Of a stretch of 64,000 nt of DNA, positions 46,358-48,984 are shown piece after piece. Position 1 is the stretch's first letter, and every line of letters starts with the position of its first letter. The position numbers and the translations under genes are program-made. The DNA is from Undaria pinnatifida (lineage: Eukaryota > Sar > Phaeophyceae > Laminariales > Alariaceae), in NCBI GenBank assembly GCA_012845835.1, contig JABAKD010000014.1:4331896-4395895 (forward strand). The letters run 5' to 3'. Below the pieces are notes generated by a model. The model ran no database searches and was not told the DNA's origin. It saw only the letters and a list, made by a program, of their open reading frames with translations.

Positions 46358-48727
46358 GTTGCTACTACTACTACTGTTGCTACTACTACTACTACTACTA
46401 CTAACGACAACTGCTACGATGGAAATATAGCACTCTTTTGGCTAAAAATATAGTCTGGGCGACGAGACCCCTTGACCCCAAATCGTCGCAATGTCGTCCT
46501 TGCTGTACGATTTTTTTCGTTTGTAGTACCTTGGCTATGGGATTGCTTATGGGGTTGGGCGTTCATTTTCTGAAAATCTGTTTTTTGGTGTAGAGGGTGT
46601 AGAGCTCCTCAAGTTCAGAACCTTGCAGGAAAAAAATTGTGAGCCTTTTTGCCGTATCACGTGTTACATTCAATGTGTATGACAACGATTTTTTCGATTA
46701 GGTGGTGAGGTACCCTCCTCTGGCTCTCCTCGAAATACGGCGGCGGCGGTGACGGTGGCGGTTTGGTGCATGAATGCGGCGTACGATTACGGAGAAGAGT
46801 ATGTACGCTCTATCCACTAGTGCCTAGGTGTTTCCAAGTGCTTACCCCGGTCGTTATTCGACTGTAGCTTCTTCGGTGTACAGTGATAGACTGCCTGTAG
46901 TGCCGGTATGTGATCAGCCAACAGTCCCGGCAGTATATCGGACACCGGCACTATCGGATGCAGCGCCGATATTTGTTCTATTAATGAATAGTACAGCGGG
47001 TTCCAGTCGTGCCAAGCGGTTTCACCGGCACTATAACGGCAATAGGCACTATTCAACTGGCACTGTAGAGGGCTCCCCACTGTAACTACTTTCAGCCCTC
47101 GTCACAGGAGAAAAACAGAGACTAGAGACACGAGTGGATGTGACCCCCACCGTTTCGTCAACATAGAAGGCGGGCGAACGACCGGCGTTCTGAGTTCCTT
47201 TTCGGACGTCGTACATCACAGAACGTGCGGACTTTTGCCCACCTTCTGTTTAGAAGCGTGCCATGATAGAGGTGACATATATTTTGTTTTTTGTTTCCTG
47301 ACTGACGGGGGAGTCCTTAACCCTAAATCGTCGGAATTGTCACAATTCGTGTTTAGCAATGTGCTTTTCTTGTATGTCTAGACCATGGGTCCCGTCATCG
47401 GGTTGCGCTTTTAAGTTGGTCAGAATAAGGTTTTGCCGTGGAGGGATATAGAGGTCCTCGAATGAGAAGTCGTTCTACGGTACGTAGCGCCCCGAACTTT
47501 TCTTTACAACGAAATCGCCGGTTTTGGAACCAGCTCCCGGCCGTGTCTCATGAAATACGGTGCCCATTGCCGCTCCGATACCCCGACGTCGTCGTCCGAT
47601 ATGCCTTTGCAGTCAAGAAAGGTGAAGATGTACTTTTTCGTAGCATCCGTCGTGGTGTCGCGCAGCCAGAAAACGTTCTTAGAGAACATCGATGTTTTTT
47701 TTTTGGGGGGGGGGCTATCGTAGAATCAGTACTCAAGTGGTTATGATCCTCAGAAAAAAACGGTACACCTCTACCATCGCATGTGTCGTGAGCGTGGCGT
47801 GACTTTTGGCGTTCGAAAAGGTGCTTCCAAAGCCTGCCGTGTGGAGCTTGCCAACGTTTTGTAGACTTTGCGTCACGGCTGGGGCTTTCCGAAAAGGTGC
47901 TCAGAAGGTCTGCCGTTTGCCCACCTTCTGCTATGTCGACGAAACGAGAGGGTCCCGTCCAACCGTGGAGAGACGGCGTCGCCAGCCAAAAGCAAAAATA
48001 TGCTATGATAGGGGACGGCGGTTTTGACCCCTTGATTGACCGCTCCCCTAACTAGAACCGGTTTGTTAAGGTCAAACGAGGCTTTGACGCGCCCAGACAG
48101 ACCGGTCTCGTACTCCCTCCTCGGGCGCGGTTAATCTTCGGTGCGTGATGTTCTTCGGTTTCGCAATAACATAAGAACATAAGTTTAACGTGAGTCTCCG
48201 GCGTAAAGCAAACGAGCGATTCCTGGGGAAGGCATCCGTATATGTTGTCAATTCGACCTTCTCTGACCCTAACCCCAGCCCTTAACGTTGACCCTAACGC
48301 TCGCCCTCTCTACCTCTCGCGGTCGCGCTTTCGTCGTTGCTTTTTTTCTCCTCCGGGCCGATTTCGCATCAACGATGATGACATCTACAACGACAACGAC
48401 ACCAACAACGACAACCACACCGCCAACGCCAACACCAACATCATCACCACCGCCACCACTATCATCACCACCACCACCATCATCATCACCACCACCCACC
48501 ACCCACCACTCACCGCCCGCCACTCAACCCCACCACCAACACCACCGTTGCCACCACCACCACCCTCCAACACCACCAACATCAACGCCAACACCACCAC
48601 TACAAAAACCAGAAATTTCGTGTTCTTCTACGTGTTGCTGCTGCACCTGGTGGTCTTCATCACTCTCCACTACTGGAGTCACGCCCACTCCTTGAACTAC
48701 GGTGGCTGCGATGATCTGAATAAATAG
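11233..48727 (+). CDS. CASP: CASP-type Golgi coiled-coil membrane protein, 14 exons, N-terminus not found
   Basis: Known for the family: CASP is a tail-anchored Golgi protein with a long cytosolic coiled coil, related to golgins and implicated in intra-Golgi transport; in animals it is a splice product of CUX1. Seen here: exons 11233-11315, 11532-11727, 12549-12617, 13853-13957, 14940-14995, 18953-19106, 19792-19885, 20913-21247, 21552-21647, 21955-22410, 29913-30038, 30844-31025, 32112-32255 and 48613-48727. They sum to 2211 nt, phases agree at every junction, and they give 736 residues plus stop, close to the roughly 680-690 residue plant and animal proteins. Landmarks in order: KNLAELTKEFRKK, YQEEIDALAKR, LYEAPDP, TIRRLEEE, QRDRFRRRM, VRFLQSY, YEARINPFTQFSQKEKQRK, FLGNKFAR, then a transmembrane segment at about residues 701-720 and a 16-residue tail. 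Missing: the start exon carrying the family's aromatic FDL motif, either upstream of the window or too short to recognise. All introns are GT-AG except one GC-AG. Identification is strong. Confidence 0.93.
11532..11727 (+). CDS. CASP: CASP exon 2
   Basis: Acceptor GAGTCAG; donor GTGAGG at 11728 in phase 0. It encodes SDQEKVSGAQRLVKAYQEEI, DALAKRCRASDAAF, FSLYKALYEAPDPAQALERS and ASERPRAAASE. The YQEEIDAL and LYEAPDP motifs are among the most conserved in CASP proteins. A diverged copy of the 3' end of this exon lies 141 nt downstream. Confidence 0.95.
11822..11881 (+). repeat. Echo of CASP exon 2 3' edge and donor
   Basis: Copy of 11681-11740 shifted by 141 nt (47 codons). It reads LERSASDRPMAAASE before GTGAGGGAGG, against LERSASERPRAAASE before GTGAGGGAGG in the real exon. 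The donor is intact, the phase is the same and no stop separates the copies, so it could act as an alternative 5' splice site adding 47 codons. Confidence 0.85.
12032..12139 (-). mobile_element. Family P element with C-rich tail, copy 1
   Basis: On the - strand: CCGGTCGGTGCAAACCGG-type head, CGTGCTCGGTCCCGGCATT, ATGCGAGGGTCTATGGTCAT, GACTACGGCTATGC, TGAGTACACC, then a C-rich tract. Relatives lie at 19625, 19912, 20806, 30633, 52897, 59452, 59586 and 59757. Confidence 0.75.
12549..12617 (+). CDS. CASP: CASP exon 3
   Basis: Acceptor TCTTTAG, donor GTGATA at 12618; 23 codons in phase 0. It encodes LEVQKLQSELAEYEQEFSKL followed by KNQ, aligning with the family segment around EEYNKEFAEVKNQ. Coiled-coil heptads are evident. 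Confidence 0.93.
12798..13015. repeat. C-rich (CACC/CCT) tract
   Basis: Pyrimidine-rich low-complexity DNA on the + strand inside the CASP intron. Long Pro/His/Ser ORFs across it are compositional. Confidence 0.8.
13135..13780. repeat. GATC-rich satellite (AGATCATAT units)
   Basis: Repeats of the type AGATCATATAGATCATAT at 13138-13240, then longer units with ACATGTGCTGGATCGTTCAG and GGGATCTGTCTGCCCTGAAA. Words are shared with the arrays at 29350-29870 and 53770-54130, so one sequence family occupies three places. Confidence 0.8.
13853..13957 (+). CDS. CASP: CASP exon 4
   Basis: Acceptor ACCATAG with a weak pyrimidine tract, donor GTGAGG at 13958; 35 codons in phase 0. It encodes DITIRRLEEEILRYQEGKEE followed by QEQEQAEARAKELEE. 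The plant protein has NQQATIRRLEER at this place. A degraded copy of the 3' edge lies 159 nt downstream. Confidence 0.93.
13960..14670. repeat. G-rich (GGTGGTGAT, GGTGTT) intron DNA
   Basis: G/T-rich low-complexity repeats following exon 4, ending with a nine-G run near 14665. It contains the exon 4 echo. Confidence 0.85.
14057..14113 (+). repeat. Echo of CASP exon 4 3' edge (donor lost)
   Basis: Copy of 13898-13954 shifted by 159 nt (53 codons, same frame, no stop between). It reads EGKEGQEQEQTAARAKELED against EGKEEQEQEQAEARAKELEE. The donor GAGGTGAGG has become GACATGTGG, so the GT context is destroyed. Confidence 0.88.
14940..14995 (+). CDS. CASP: CASP exon 5
   Basis: Strong acceptor TTTTTTTTCTCAG, donor GTGTGG at 14996. 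It encodes VTHERIEALMEREAQLEK plus AG of a split Ser codon completed by C at 18953. Aligns with the family coiled coil before the ELFELR-like segment. Confidence 0.85.
14996..16879. other. Long-intron DNA without recognised elements
   Basis: First half of the 3,957-bp intron. It holds a 204-codon non-ATG ORF at 15774-16388 on the + strand with no recognisable domain and a Ser/Tyr/Cys-rich composition. A GCGGTAT/CGGTATCTT-rich stretch lies at 16330-16830. I see no gene here. Confidence 0.5.
16880..18390. repeat. (GGTGTT)n mega-microsatellite
   Basis: About 1.5 kb dominated by GGTGTT/GGTGAT hexamers on the + (sense) strand, with one island at 17290-17400 whose words (TGTACTGCACTTCGTTGCGT) recur near 17930. 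It lies within the CASP intron, so the pre-mRNA would be strongly UG-rich. Confidence 0.9.
18393..18573. mobile_element. MITE family A, copy 2
   Basis: Starts GGTCCCTCTACAGTGCCGGT and ends CACTATATAGGGACCACTAC. Internal CGCTATAGTGCCTGTGAAAG matches the family core. Confidence 0.8.
18811..18857 (+). repeat. Echo of CASP exon 6 5' edge with acceptor
   Basis: TTTTGCAG followed by CCTGCAGTCGTC. From 18818 it reads in the exon 6 phase as LQSSVDQLANARD, against LQASDGRLAEAKD at the real exon, exactly 135 nt upstream. The acceptor is intact and the frame is open from the echo through to the real exon, so use of this acceptor would add 45 codons. Confidence 0.88.
18953..19106 (+). CDS. CASP: CASP exon 6
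   Basis: Acceptor CCCTTTTTTGCAG, donor GTATCG at 19107. The first base C completes AG to Ser; then LQASDGRLAEAKDAAEDMEG, RLFESSRRAQEAEAAWEVER and EILSQTNESAQ follow in phase 0. RLFESSRRAQEA corresponds to the family's ELFELRAQSDEE/ELFDLKTKYDEE region. Confidence 0.9.
19625..19737 (+). mobile_element. Family P element, copy 2
   Basis: GCGCTTGGTGCATGCGACG, GAAACCCGATGTGCTCCGTT, GATGCGAGGG, GACTACGGCTATGCC, CTGAATACC, then the CCGCCCGCCCCCCGCCCCCC tail. Confidence 0.75.
19792..19885 (+). CDS. CASP: CASP exon 7
   Basis: Acceptor GTGCCGCAG, donor GTGAGA at 19886. It encodes AQVTRLEQELQSFRIRERMG and GSPTAGPRAPG plus a G that joins GA of the next exon to form Gly. The first part aligns with the family coiled coil; the Gly/Pro-rich end is lineage-specific linker. 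Confidence 0.88.
19912..20095 (+). mobile_element. Family P element, copy 3 (most complete)
   Basis: Head CACAAGTGGTTCTTAGCAGG, CAGCTCACCCTTCATGCGAC, CTTGGTGCACGC, AAACCCGACGTGCTCCGCCC, GATGCGAGGGTCTATGATA, ACTACGGCATTCCATGACAT, GAGTACACCCCCGG. Confidence 0.75.
20130..20313. mobile_element. MITE family A, copy 3
   Basis: Near-perfect ends GTAGTGGTCCCTCTATAGTG and CACTACAGAGGGACCACTGC. Internal CACTATAGCGGCAATCGG and TTCACAGGCACTATAGCGG match copy 1. Confidence 0.85.
20420..20475 (+). repeat. Distal echo of CASP exon 8 5' edge
   Basis: TTTTTTTCAG followed at 20429 by AAGCACTTCCACCCCTCTCC and then a GCCGCGACGGCATCTGG segment matching the real exon's GCCGCGACGGCACCTGG. The acceptor is intact; 484 nt upstream of the real exon start, not a multiple of three. 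Confidence 0.85.
20772..20862 (+). repeat. Proximal echo of CASP exon 8 5' edge, merging into a family P fragment
   Basis: CAATCAG then GAGCACTCCCACCCCTTTCT at 20778, exactly 135 nt before the real start GAGCACTCCCACCCCTCCCT. After about 35 nt it runs into GGTCACACGATCACGGCCGT and TGAGTACACCCCCGCC, the 3' end of a family P element. The frame hits a stop before the real exon. Confidence 0.82.
20913..21247 (+). CDS. CASP: CASP exon 8
   Basis: Acceptor TTTTTTTCTTCAG, donor GTGAGG at 21248. GA completes the split Gly; then a linker ALPPLPSTGAATAPGGVSHA and a long coiled coil with AELTRVNSHLRGEMVAKARA, ELRKELAGRASVSEVRALRQ and QLRVLQQLEFNAGDDDG. The end aligns with the family segment LRKKVKILQAVGYN / VKKELNILKSMEFAP. 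Confidence 0.92.
21552..21647 (+). CDS. CASP: CASP exon 9 (5' boundary less certain)
   Basis: The donor GTGAGG at 21648 is clear. The start after ATAAATAG is chosen because it restores phase 0; the acceptor lacks a good pyrimidine tract. It encodes GDGDGSAAIGGDEPHGADPE followed by DTASHVERTMEQ. The end aligns with the family DAAKPLEVLLLEK-like segment preceding the next coiled coil. Confidence 0.75.
21955..22410 (+). CDS. CASP: CASP exon 10
   Basis: Acceptor CTCCAAAAG after a long C/T tract, donor GTGCGT at 22411; 152 codons. It encodes VIRGRVRRLEAELTSSRRLA, a coiled coil through ERLDVINRLEDDLASAFHSG, then a Gly-rich linker of roughly 80 residues with an island QALRELLGVAEG, ending VVDHGVLGIVQ. 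LDVINRLEDDL equals the family QRLIQKLEDDI block. The Gly-rich linker is much longer than in plant or animal CASP. Confidence 0.92.
22470..22535. repeat. (TGTTG)n tract
   Basis: GTGTTGTGTTGTGTTG-type pentamers at the start of the 7.5-kb CASP intron. Confidence 0.85.
22960..24060. repeat. (GGTGTT)n / (GTT)n block
   Basis: Second kilobase-scale TG-rich microsatellite on the CASP sense strand, with pure GGTGTT runs at about 23155-23220. Encoded Val/Leu/Cys or Gln/His/Thr ORFs are compositional. Confidence 0.9.
24690..24790 (+). mobile_element. Family E element, copy 2
   Basis: TCCCTGGGGTATTCTTCCCC, TCCAGAGTGACGGGAGCC, ACGACGGACTTGCTTATGCG, ACAAACAAC, then TG-rich repeat DNA. Upstream flank CCACTTTTGGTTTGTTTTAC is also shared with copy 1. 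Confidence 0.7.
24830..25740. repeat. TG-rich low-complexity block with 27-bp minisatellite
   Basis: GTT/TTG-rich DNA. At 25060-25155 a 27-nt unit GGTGCTGTTGGTGCAGCAGT... is repeated about four times. Confidence 0.85.
25779..25955. mobile_element. MITE family A, copy 4
   Basis: Starts AGTGGTCCCTCTGTAATGCC and ends GGCACTGTAGAGAGACCACA. Shares CGCTATAGTACCTGTGGAAT and GGTGGGAACAACCAGTAGTG with copy 2. Confidence 0.82.
26395..26590. repeat. AT-rich TATTATACATG repeats
   Basis: Degenerate repeats of TATTATACATGG/TAGTATTATACAT, partly self-complementary. No gene. Confidence 0.75.
26667..26760 (-). mobile_element. Family E element, copy 3
   Basis: On the - strand: GGGGTATTCCTCCACTCCAG, GACTGGAGCC, TGACCACGGACTTGATTATG, GTGAGAACAACAACAACAG. 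As in the other copies, the trinucleotide repeat starts at the GAGAACAAC end. Confidence 0.75.
27020..27150. repeat. Purine tract with (AAGAC)n
   Basis: GAAAAGAAAAG-rich purine DNA followed by about ten AAGAC pentamers at 27099-27149. Confidence 0.9.
27375..27470. repeat. C-rich tract at the LINE 3' end
   Basis: CCCTCCCCCTTCCCCTCCC-type pyrimidine DNA directly beyond the 3' end of the antisense retrotransposon remnant, so read on the LINE strand the element is followed by a G-rich tract. Confidence 0.7.
27470..28302 (-). pseudogene. Non-LTR retrotransposon (LINE) reverse transcriptase remnant
   Basis: On the - strand, two overlapping frames together encode the C-terminal part of a LINE reverse transcriptase and the region after it: VSEAETEIVCLQTKGGG in one frame, then TIEFVYLGGAISADRHLSIE, ITRRLQRVWACFQRYK, LKAEVIETLPYGCMTWSPN, RRVHHLMLLRCLGWRERKRD, HTISYANALAKTASDSIEA and RRILFAGFVARMGEERLPQR in the other. 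The frame changes near 28165, and a stop interrupts after GMKFEGW at about 27618, with homologous-looking MRKWHDAERCKAAERHAKAA continuing to about 27470. The 5' end, the YADD catalytic core and the endonuclease are absent. It lies antisense inside the 7.5-kb CASP intron and is dead. Confidence 0.88.
28529..28574 (+). repeat. Interstitial (TTAGGG)n
   Basis: GGGTTAGGGTTGGGGTTAGGG followed by three further GTTAGG units. Only about six units, far inside a gene, so not a chromosome end. Shorter relatives occur at 30405-30450 (complement), 31225-31275, 46208-46236 and 48258-48300. Confidence 0.85.
28576..28835. repeat. Two-copy tandem repeat, about 128 bp
   Basis: Unit begins TTGGCGCCCACTGGCGATTT / TTGGCGCCCTCCGGCGATTT, continues CAGCCTGAAAACCTCT, GTGAAATAT, and ends GGTRCGATTTGTGGGA. 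It abuts the telomere-like tract. Confidence 0.85.
29350..29880. repeat. GATC-type tandem array, about 110-125 bp unit
   Basis: About five copies with CACGGATCTA, a CATCTGCCCTGGA-like block, ATGAAATGTGAAATTGATAT and GGTCTGTTCGATGTGTGAT. It is directly upstream of CASP exon 11 and shares words with 13135-13780 and 53770-54130. Confidence 0.85.
29913..30038 (+). CDS. CASP: CASP exon 11, followed by a GC donor
   Basis: Acceptor TAGGCTCAG. 42 codons in phase 0: RDRFRRRMKELEAEREDEQR, EARGAQAVMESLQRDNLQLY and EK. With the preceding VQ this reads QRDRFRRRM, matching SQRDRFRAR in plants and SQRERFRAR in animals; LQLYEK joins VRFLQSY of the next exon. The only boundary that keeps the homology is AAAAG followed by GCAAGG, so this is a GC-AG intron. 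Confidence 0.92.
30255..30340. repeat. (CTTGTC)n tract
   Basis: CCTTGTCCTTGTCTTTGTTC-type pyrimidine-rich hexamers in the intron after exon 11. Confidence 0.85.
30490..30562. repeat. (ACCCC)n tract
   Basis: About 14 perfect ACCCC pentamers on the CASP sense strand, G-rich on the other strand. Confidence 0.9.
30633..30795 (+). mobile_element. Family P element, copy 4
   Basis: GATGCAGCTCACCCTTCACG, TGGTGCACGCAA, CTACGTGCTCCGTCCCGGC, GACTACGGCCATGCCTGACA, ATGAGTACGCCCCCCCCCCC. The C run follows the TGAGTAC end as in other copies. Confidence 0.8.
30844..31025 (+). CDS. CASP: CASP exon 12
   Basis: Acceptor AAAATAG, donor GTGAGC at 31026. It encodes VRFLQSYQRNPPGLGDTSRR, LSEDIEAGAGSGAAGG, a Gly-rich stretch and SRAGSSPTEA, ending in AG that joins G of the next exon as Arg. 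VRFLQSY equals animal IKFLQSY and plant IRYVQDY, the end of the CASP coiled coil. The acceptor lacks a long pyrimidine tract, but homology and phase fix the boundary. Confidence 0.92.
31026..31920. other. CASP intron DNA without clear elements
   Basis: It holds GGGTTAGGGTTGGGGTTAG-like DNA at 31225-31275, a T run near 31660 and G runs at 31731-31757 and 31907-31921. The second G run sits directly before the exon 13 echo. Confidence 0.5.
31921..31990 (+). repeat. Echo of CASP exon 13 5' edge with acceptor
   Basis: GCTCAG followed at 31927 by ATACGGCCACATGTACGAGG. In phase with exon 12 (AG plus A gives Arg) it reads YGHMYEACVSPYAQFSQKEQ, against YGQLYEARINPFTQFSQKEK at the real exon 185 nt downstream. 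After the Gln the sequence leaves homology into poly-T intron DNA, so only the 5' part of the exon is duplicated. Confidence 0.9.
32112..32255 (+). CDS. CASP: CASP exon 13
   Basis: Acceptor GGGACTCAG, donor GTGAGG at 32256. It encodes (R)YGQLYEARINPFTQFSQK, EKQRKYKELSVAEKITLSTT and RMFLGNKFA, ending CG of an Arg codon completed across the 16.4-kb intron. This is the hallmark C-terminal block of CASP (plant KIYEDDINPFAAFSKKERE... SSGRFLLGNKYAR). The choice over the 31927 copy rests on this one being full length. Confidence 0.96.
32937..33110. mobile_element. MITE family B, copy 4 (partial)
   Basis: Starts GTCCCACGCGGGTCCAGCAG, contains GGAGCTGCTAACGGGAGGAG, CTCACCCGAAAGGTGACT and GCGCAACCCGACCGA; the distal end is degraded. 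Confidence 0.7.
33115..33235 (-). mobile_element. MITE family C fragment
   Basis: Contains CTTTTCGTCTGAAATG, TTTCTGAATGGCGGGGCTCC and CAATCGTCCAAATTTTGAC, the internal words of family C (full copies at 52144 and 56664). Confidence 0.65.
33520..33662. mobile_element. MITE family A, copy 5 (partial)
   Basis: Contains TGGAATCGCTTCGCACAGAT, GGAGTAGTGCCGGTTGCC and ends CGGCACCATGGAGGGACCAA. The 5' end is lost. Confidence 0.75.
33872..34189. mobile_element. Palindromic MITE, 318 bp
   Basis: Ends AGAGCTGTGAGTCGGCA and TGCCGACTCGCAGCTCT are inverted repeats matching at 16 of 17 positions. Inside, 34073-34123 is a hairpin: GACTTAAGTCGGCAAGTCGG pairs with the complement of AGCCGACCTGCCGACTAAAG. T runs flank both sides, so no target-site duplication can be defined. 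Confidence 0.8.
34605..34718 (+). repeat. Dispersed repeat shared with 9340-9460
   Basis: Second copy of the GCCCCAAAGCCGTAG ... ACATAAAATACAATC ... GGTAGGGGTGCATGGCT repeat, placed immediately before SINE copy 3. Confidence 0.7.
34759..35040 (-). mobile_element. tRNA-derived SINE, copy 3
   Basis: On the + strand it runs CAGCTTCTGGACAAGCCGTG, GGTTCAGCAATCCTACTGCT, CTCACGCTCTCGCGCTTTC, GACTCGAACTCACGAAACTG, ending in CACCGGGGC. The pol III box B complement GACTCGAACTC is recognisable. Confidence 0.85.
35178..35640. repeat. (GTT)n and (GTTGAT)n block
   Basis: (GTT) tract at 35178-35250, then GTTGATGTTGCT-type repeats to 35640. Similar TG-rich DNA continues at 36000-36430. Confidence 0.88.
36605..36775. 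mobile_element. Fold-back element, copy 1
   Basis: Left arm CTGAAACCGACGCATGTCAT, CAGCCAACCCAACCTAACCC; right arm GTTGGGTCGGCCTTGGGTTG, CCTTCGTCGGTTTCAAG, complementary over about 45 nt with indels. Related to 45745-45965. A 53-nt segment of the right arm (CCTTCGTCGGTTTCAA...TTTTCGCGGGTCAGGTCGAG) is tandemly repeated to 36873. Confidence 0.7.
36795..37030. repeat. GGGTC-repeat family, copy 2
   Basis: CGACCCACGAGACGTGAAC, CCCGACTTGACCCGACCCGA, a GGTGATATTTTAAAAT spacer, GATCCGCGGGTCGGG. Same frame words as copies at 10380 and 57300, with only a short pentamer core. Confidence 0.75.
37422..37665. repeat. 109-bp tandem duplication plus family A fragment
   Basis: The unit GTACTTGTATTAATAGTAGT... 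to CAGTGGGGGACTCCCAATA occurs at 37422 and 37531. It carries the GGGGACTCCCAATAGTGCCG end of MITE family A, so an old A insertion was duplicated with its flank. Confidence 0.85.
37704..37988 (-). mobile_element. tRNA-derived SINE, copy 4
   Basis: Nearly the same sequence as copy 3: CAGCTTCTGGACAAGCCGTG, GGTTCAGCAATCCCACTGCT, GCTCGAACTCACGAAACTGA, CGCCACCGGGGCGACC. Copies 3 and 4 look like the youngest pair. Confidence 0.87.
38060..38870. repeat. Cluster of degraded MITE family A fragments
   Basis: GTGCCTGTATATTGGGCTGG, AATAATGCCAGCC, ATTGCCGGTAGAATAAT, ATAATGCCGGTGTTCCCACT, GTACCGGTATAATGGGCTG and similar pieces recur in both orientations. A CAGCAG-rich patch lies at 38570-38620. Confidence 0.65.
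39390..40195. repeat. Local duplication, about 460-bp offset
   Basis: CCAATCAGATGAATCCAAAC, GGGATTTACTTGAAAACT, CAGCCCCTGACAAACCTCGG and GAACGAGCTAAACACTGAAG at 39390-39540 recur at 39856-40005. TCATCCAATCCAATACTTAC at 39786 recurs at 40138. No conserved frame. Confidence 0.85.
40355..41098. repeat. Segmental tandem duplication carrying MITE family A copies 7 and 8
   Basis: Flank TGAAGTCATGGTGTAGAA, CTTCCCAAGTAAGAAAYCCAG, AGCTTTCCCGTTTCT is shared by 40380-40520 and 40820-40920. Each is followed by an A element (40521-40707 and 40921-41096) whose ends are GGGGGCTCCCAATAATGCCG-like and GGCACACTGTTGGGAGCCC. The unit offset is about 405 nt. Confidence 0.85.
41110..42565. other. No feature recognised
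   Basis: Part of the giant CASP intron. The longest frames (for example 41309-41791 on the - strand) show no domain or repeat support. Confidence 0.5.
42571..42945. repeat. 187-bp tandem duplication with a GC hairpin
   Basis: The unit starting CCTATTCCTGCACCTCGTAC occurs at 42571 and 42758. Each unit contains CGCTCCGC-CAGTGGA-GCGGAGCG, a perfect 8-bp stem with a 7-nt loop. Copies differ at only a few positions, so the duplication looks recent. Confidence 0.9.
42946..43760. repeat. Degenerate array with CCTAGAGTTT words
   Basis: Spaced repeats of GCCTAGAGTT, CTGTCCATT, and CATGTGTTGTCTTCA-like words continue the array at 42571 in a decayed form with unit size near 180 bp. Confidence 0.65.
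43993..44115. repeat. (TAC)n microsatellite
   Basis: TACTACTAC and CTACTGCTAC-type trinucleotides. The same trinucleotide dominates 46305-46412. Confidence 0.9.
44205..44390. repeat. Two-copy tandem repeat, about 107 bp
   Basis: CACAATTCATGCGGACAAAA...GACAGGTCGTGCGTGG at 44227 recurs as CACATTTCATGCGGACGAAA...ACAATAGGTTTTGCATGG at 44320-44369. A third TTCATGCGGCGGGG piece lies at 44292. Confidence 0.75.
44620..46090. repeat. Irregular array with GCGCCGCTTGAGCGTTAC
   Basis: The word TTGCGCCGCTTGAGCGTTAC, usually preceded by GGCCCGCTGTCCTA, recurs at 44646, 44859, 45047, 45399, 45455 and, degraded, near 44940, 45290, 45583 and 46066. It is followed by CGTTTTCTCGTTTTCGTNGG-like sequence. Spacing varies from 56 to about 240 nt. 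Fold-back copy 2 interrupts the array. Confidence 0.85.
45745..45968. mobile_element. Fold-back element, copy 2
   Basis: Left arm GGAAACATATAATAATAATA, TTGAAAACGCCGATTTTTAC, CAAGCCCAACCCAACC; right arm GGTTGGCCTTGGGTTATGGC, GTTCGTCATTTTTTCTTC, AATTCCAATAATATTGTTAT, ATGTTTCC. Arms of about 65 nt pair with few mismatches. Confidence 0.8.
46240..46412 (+). mobile_element. Family E element, copy 4, with (AAC)n and (CTA)n tail
   Basis: TGTGACCACGGACTTGATTA, TGCGAGTTACTGTGAGAGCA, ACAACAACAAAAACAACAAC, then about 100 bp of CTA/TAC trinucleotides. 5' truncated; preceded by CTAGGGTTAGGGCTAGGGTT. Confidence 0.8.
46893..47085. mobile_element. MITE family A, copy 9
   Basis: Starts CTGTAGTGCCGGTATGTGAT and ends GGCACTGTAGAGGGCTCCCC. 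Contains CACTATAACGGCAATAGGC and a GTGCCAAGCGGTTTCACCGG block typical of the family. Confidence 0.78.
47255..47345 (+). mobile_element. MITE family C fragment
   Basis: Starts GCGTGCCATGATAGAGGTGA and contains GACTGACGGGGGAGTCCTTA and CCTAAATCGTCGGAATTG. A further short piece (GCTATGATAGGGG...TTTTGACCCCTTGA) is at 48000-48035. Confidence 0.65.
47497..47745 (-). pseudogene. Dispersed protein-like segment, copy 1
   Basis: About 250 bp shared with 62506-62757. On the - strand it reads KKYIFTFLDCKGISDDDVGV, then APYFMRHGRELVPKPAISL; the partner reads KQIFATYVSCFEGDIERMTP, then AAYFRGYGRELVSKPGISL. The pattern of amino-acid conservation suggests a once-coding repeat (a domesticated fragment or TE ORF). 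Protein family not recognised. Confidence 0.6.
48370..48600. repeat. (CAC/AAC)n tract before the last CASP exon
   Basis: CACCACCACCATCATCATCA-type repeats on the sense strand immediately 5' of the final acceptor AACCAG, so the acceptor has a CA-rich rather than a pyrimidine-rich approach. Confidence 0.88.
48613..48727 (+). CDS. CASP: CASP exon 14, membrane anchor and stop
   Basis: Acceptor AAACCAG. A completes Arg, then NFVFFYVLLLHLVVFITLHY, WSHAHSLNYGGCDDLNK and TAG. The hydrophobic run matches the family C-terminal anchor (animal IGFFYTLFLHCLVFLVLY, plant FAFFYTIGLHVLVFTCLY) at the correct distance from LGNKFAR. The short hydrophilic tail would lie in the Golgi lumen. No clear polyadenylation signal was identified after the stop. 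Confidence 0.95.
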
Positions 48728-48984
48728 AAAAACCCACGGTGGGATGGTAGGTATGGTAAGCGCAACAGGCGCCATGCTGCGGTAGGGATGCGCACCTAGA
48801 TACCGACCAAAATGTGCTACCCCTGCTATTGCCCACGTCACTAGTGGCAGTAGCCGCGAAGGTAAGAGAACGGGAGGTGACGCCGACCAGGATGTCATTT
48901 GTTGCCAAGGTCTTTTGAACGCCATCCTCGACTGTACCGGGCACCACTAACCACGGAACCAAGGAGTACGATGAATGAGTGGCG

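Larger units (their letters stand above)
32256..48612 (+). other. Giant CASP intron (16,357 bp)
   Basis: Bounded by GTGAGG and AACCAG. Phase is exact: CG at 32254-32255 plus A at 48613 gives Arg, reading FAR then NFVFFY as in family members. It contains two SINE copies, MITEs of several families, two fold-back elements and several tandem arrays. I see no recognisable host gene nested in it on either strand. Confidence 0.88.
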
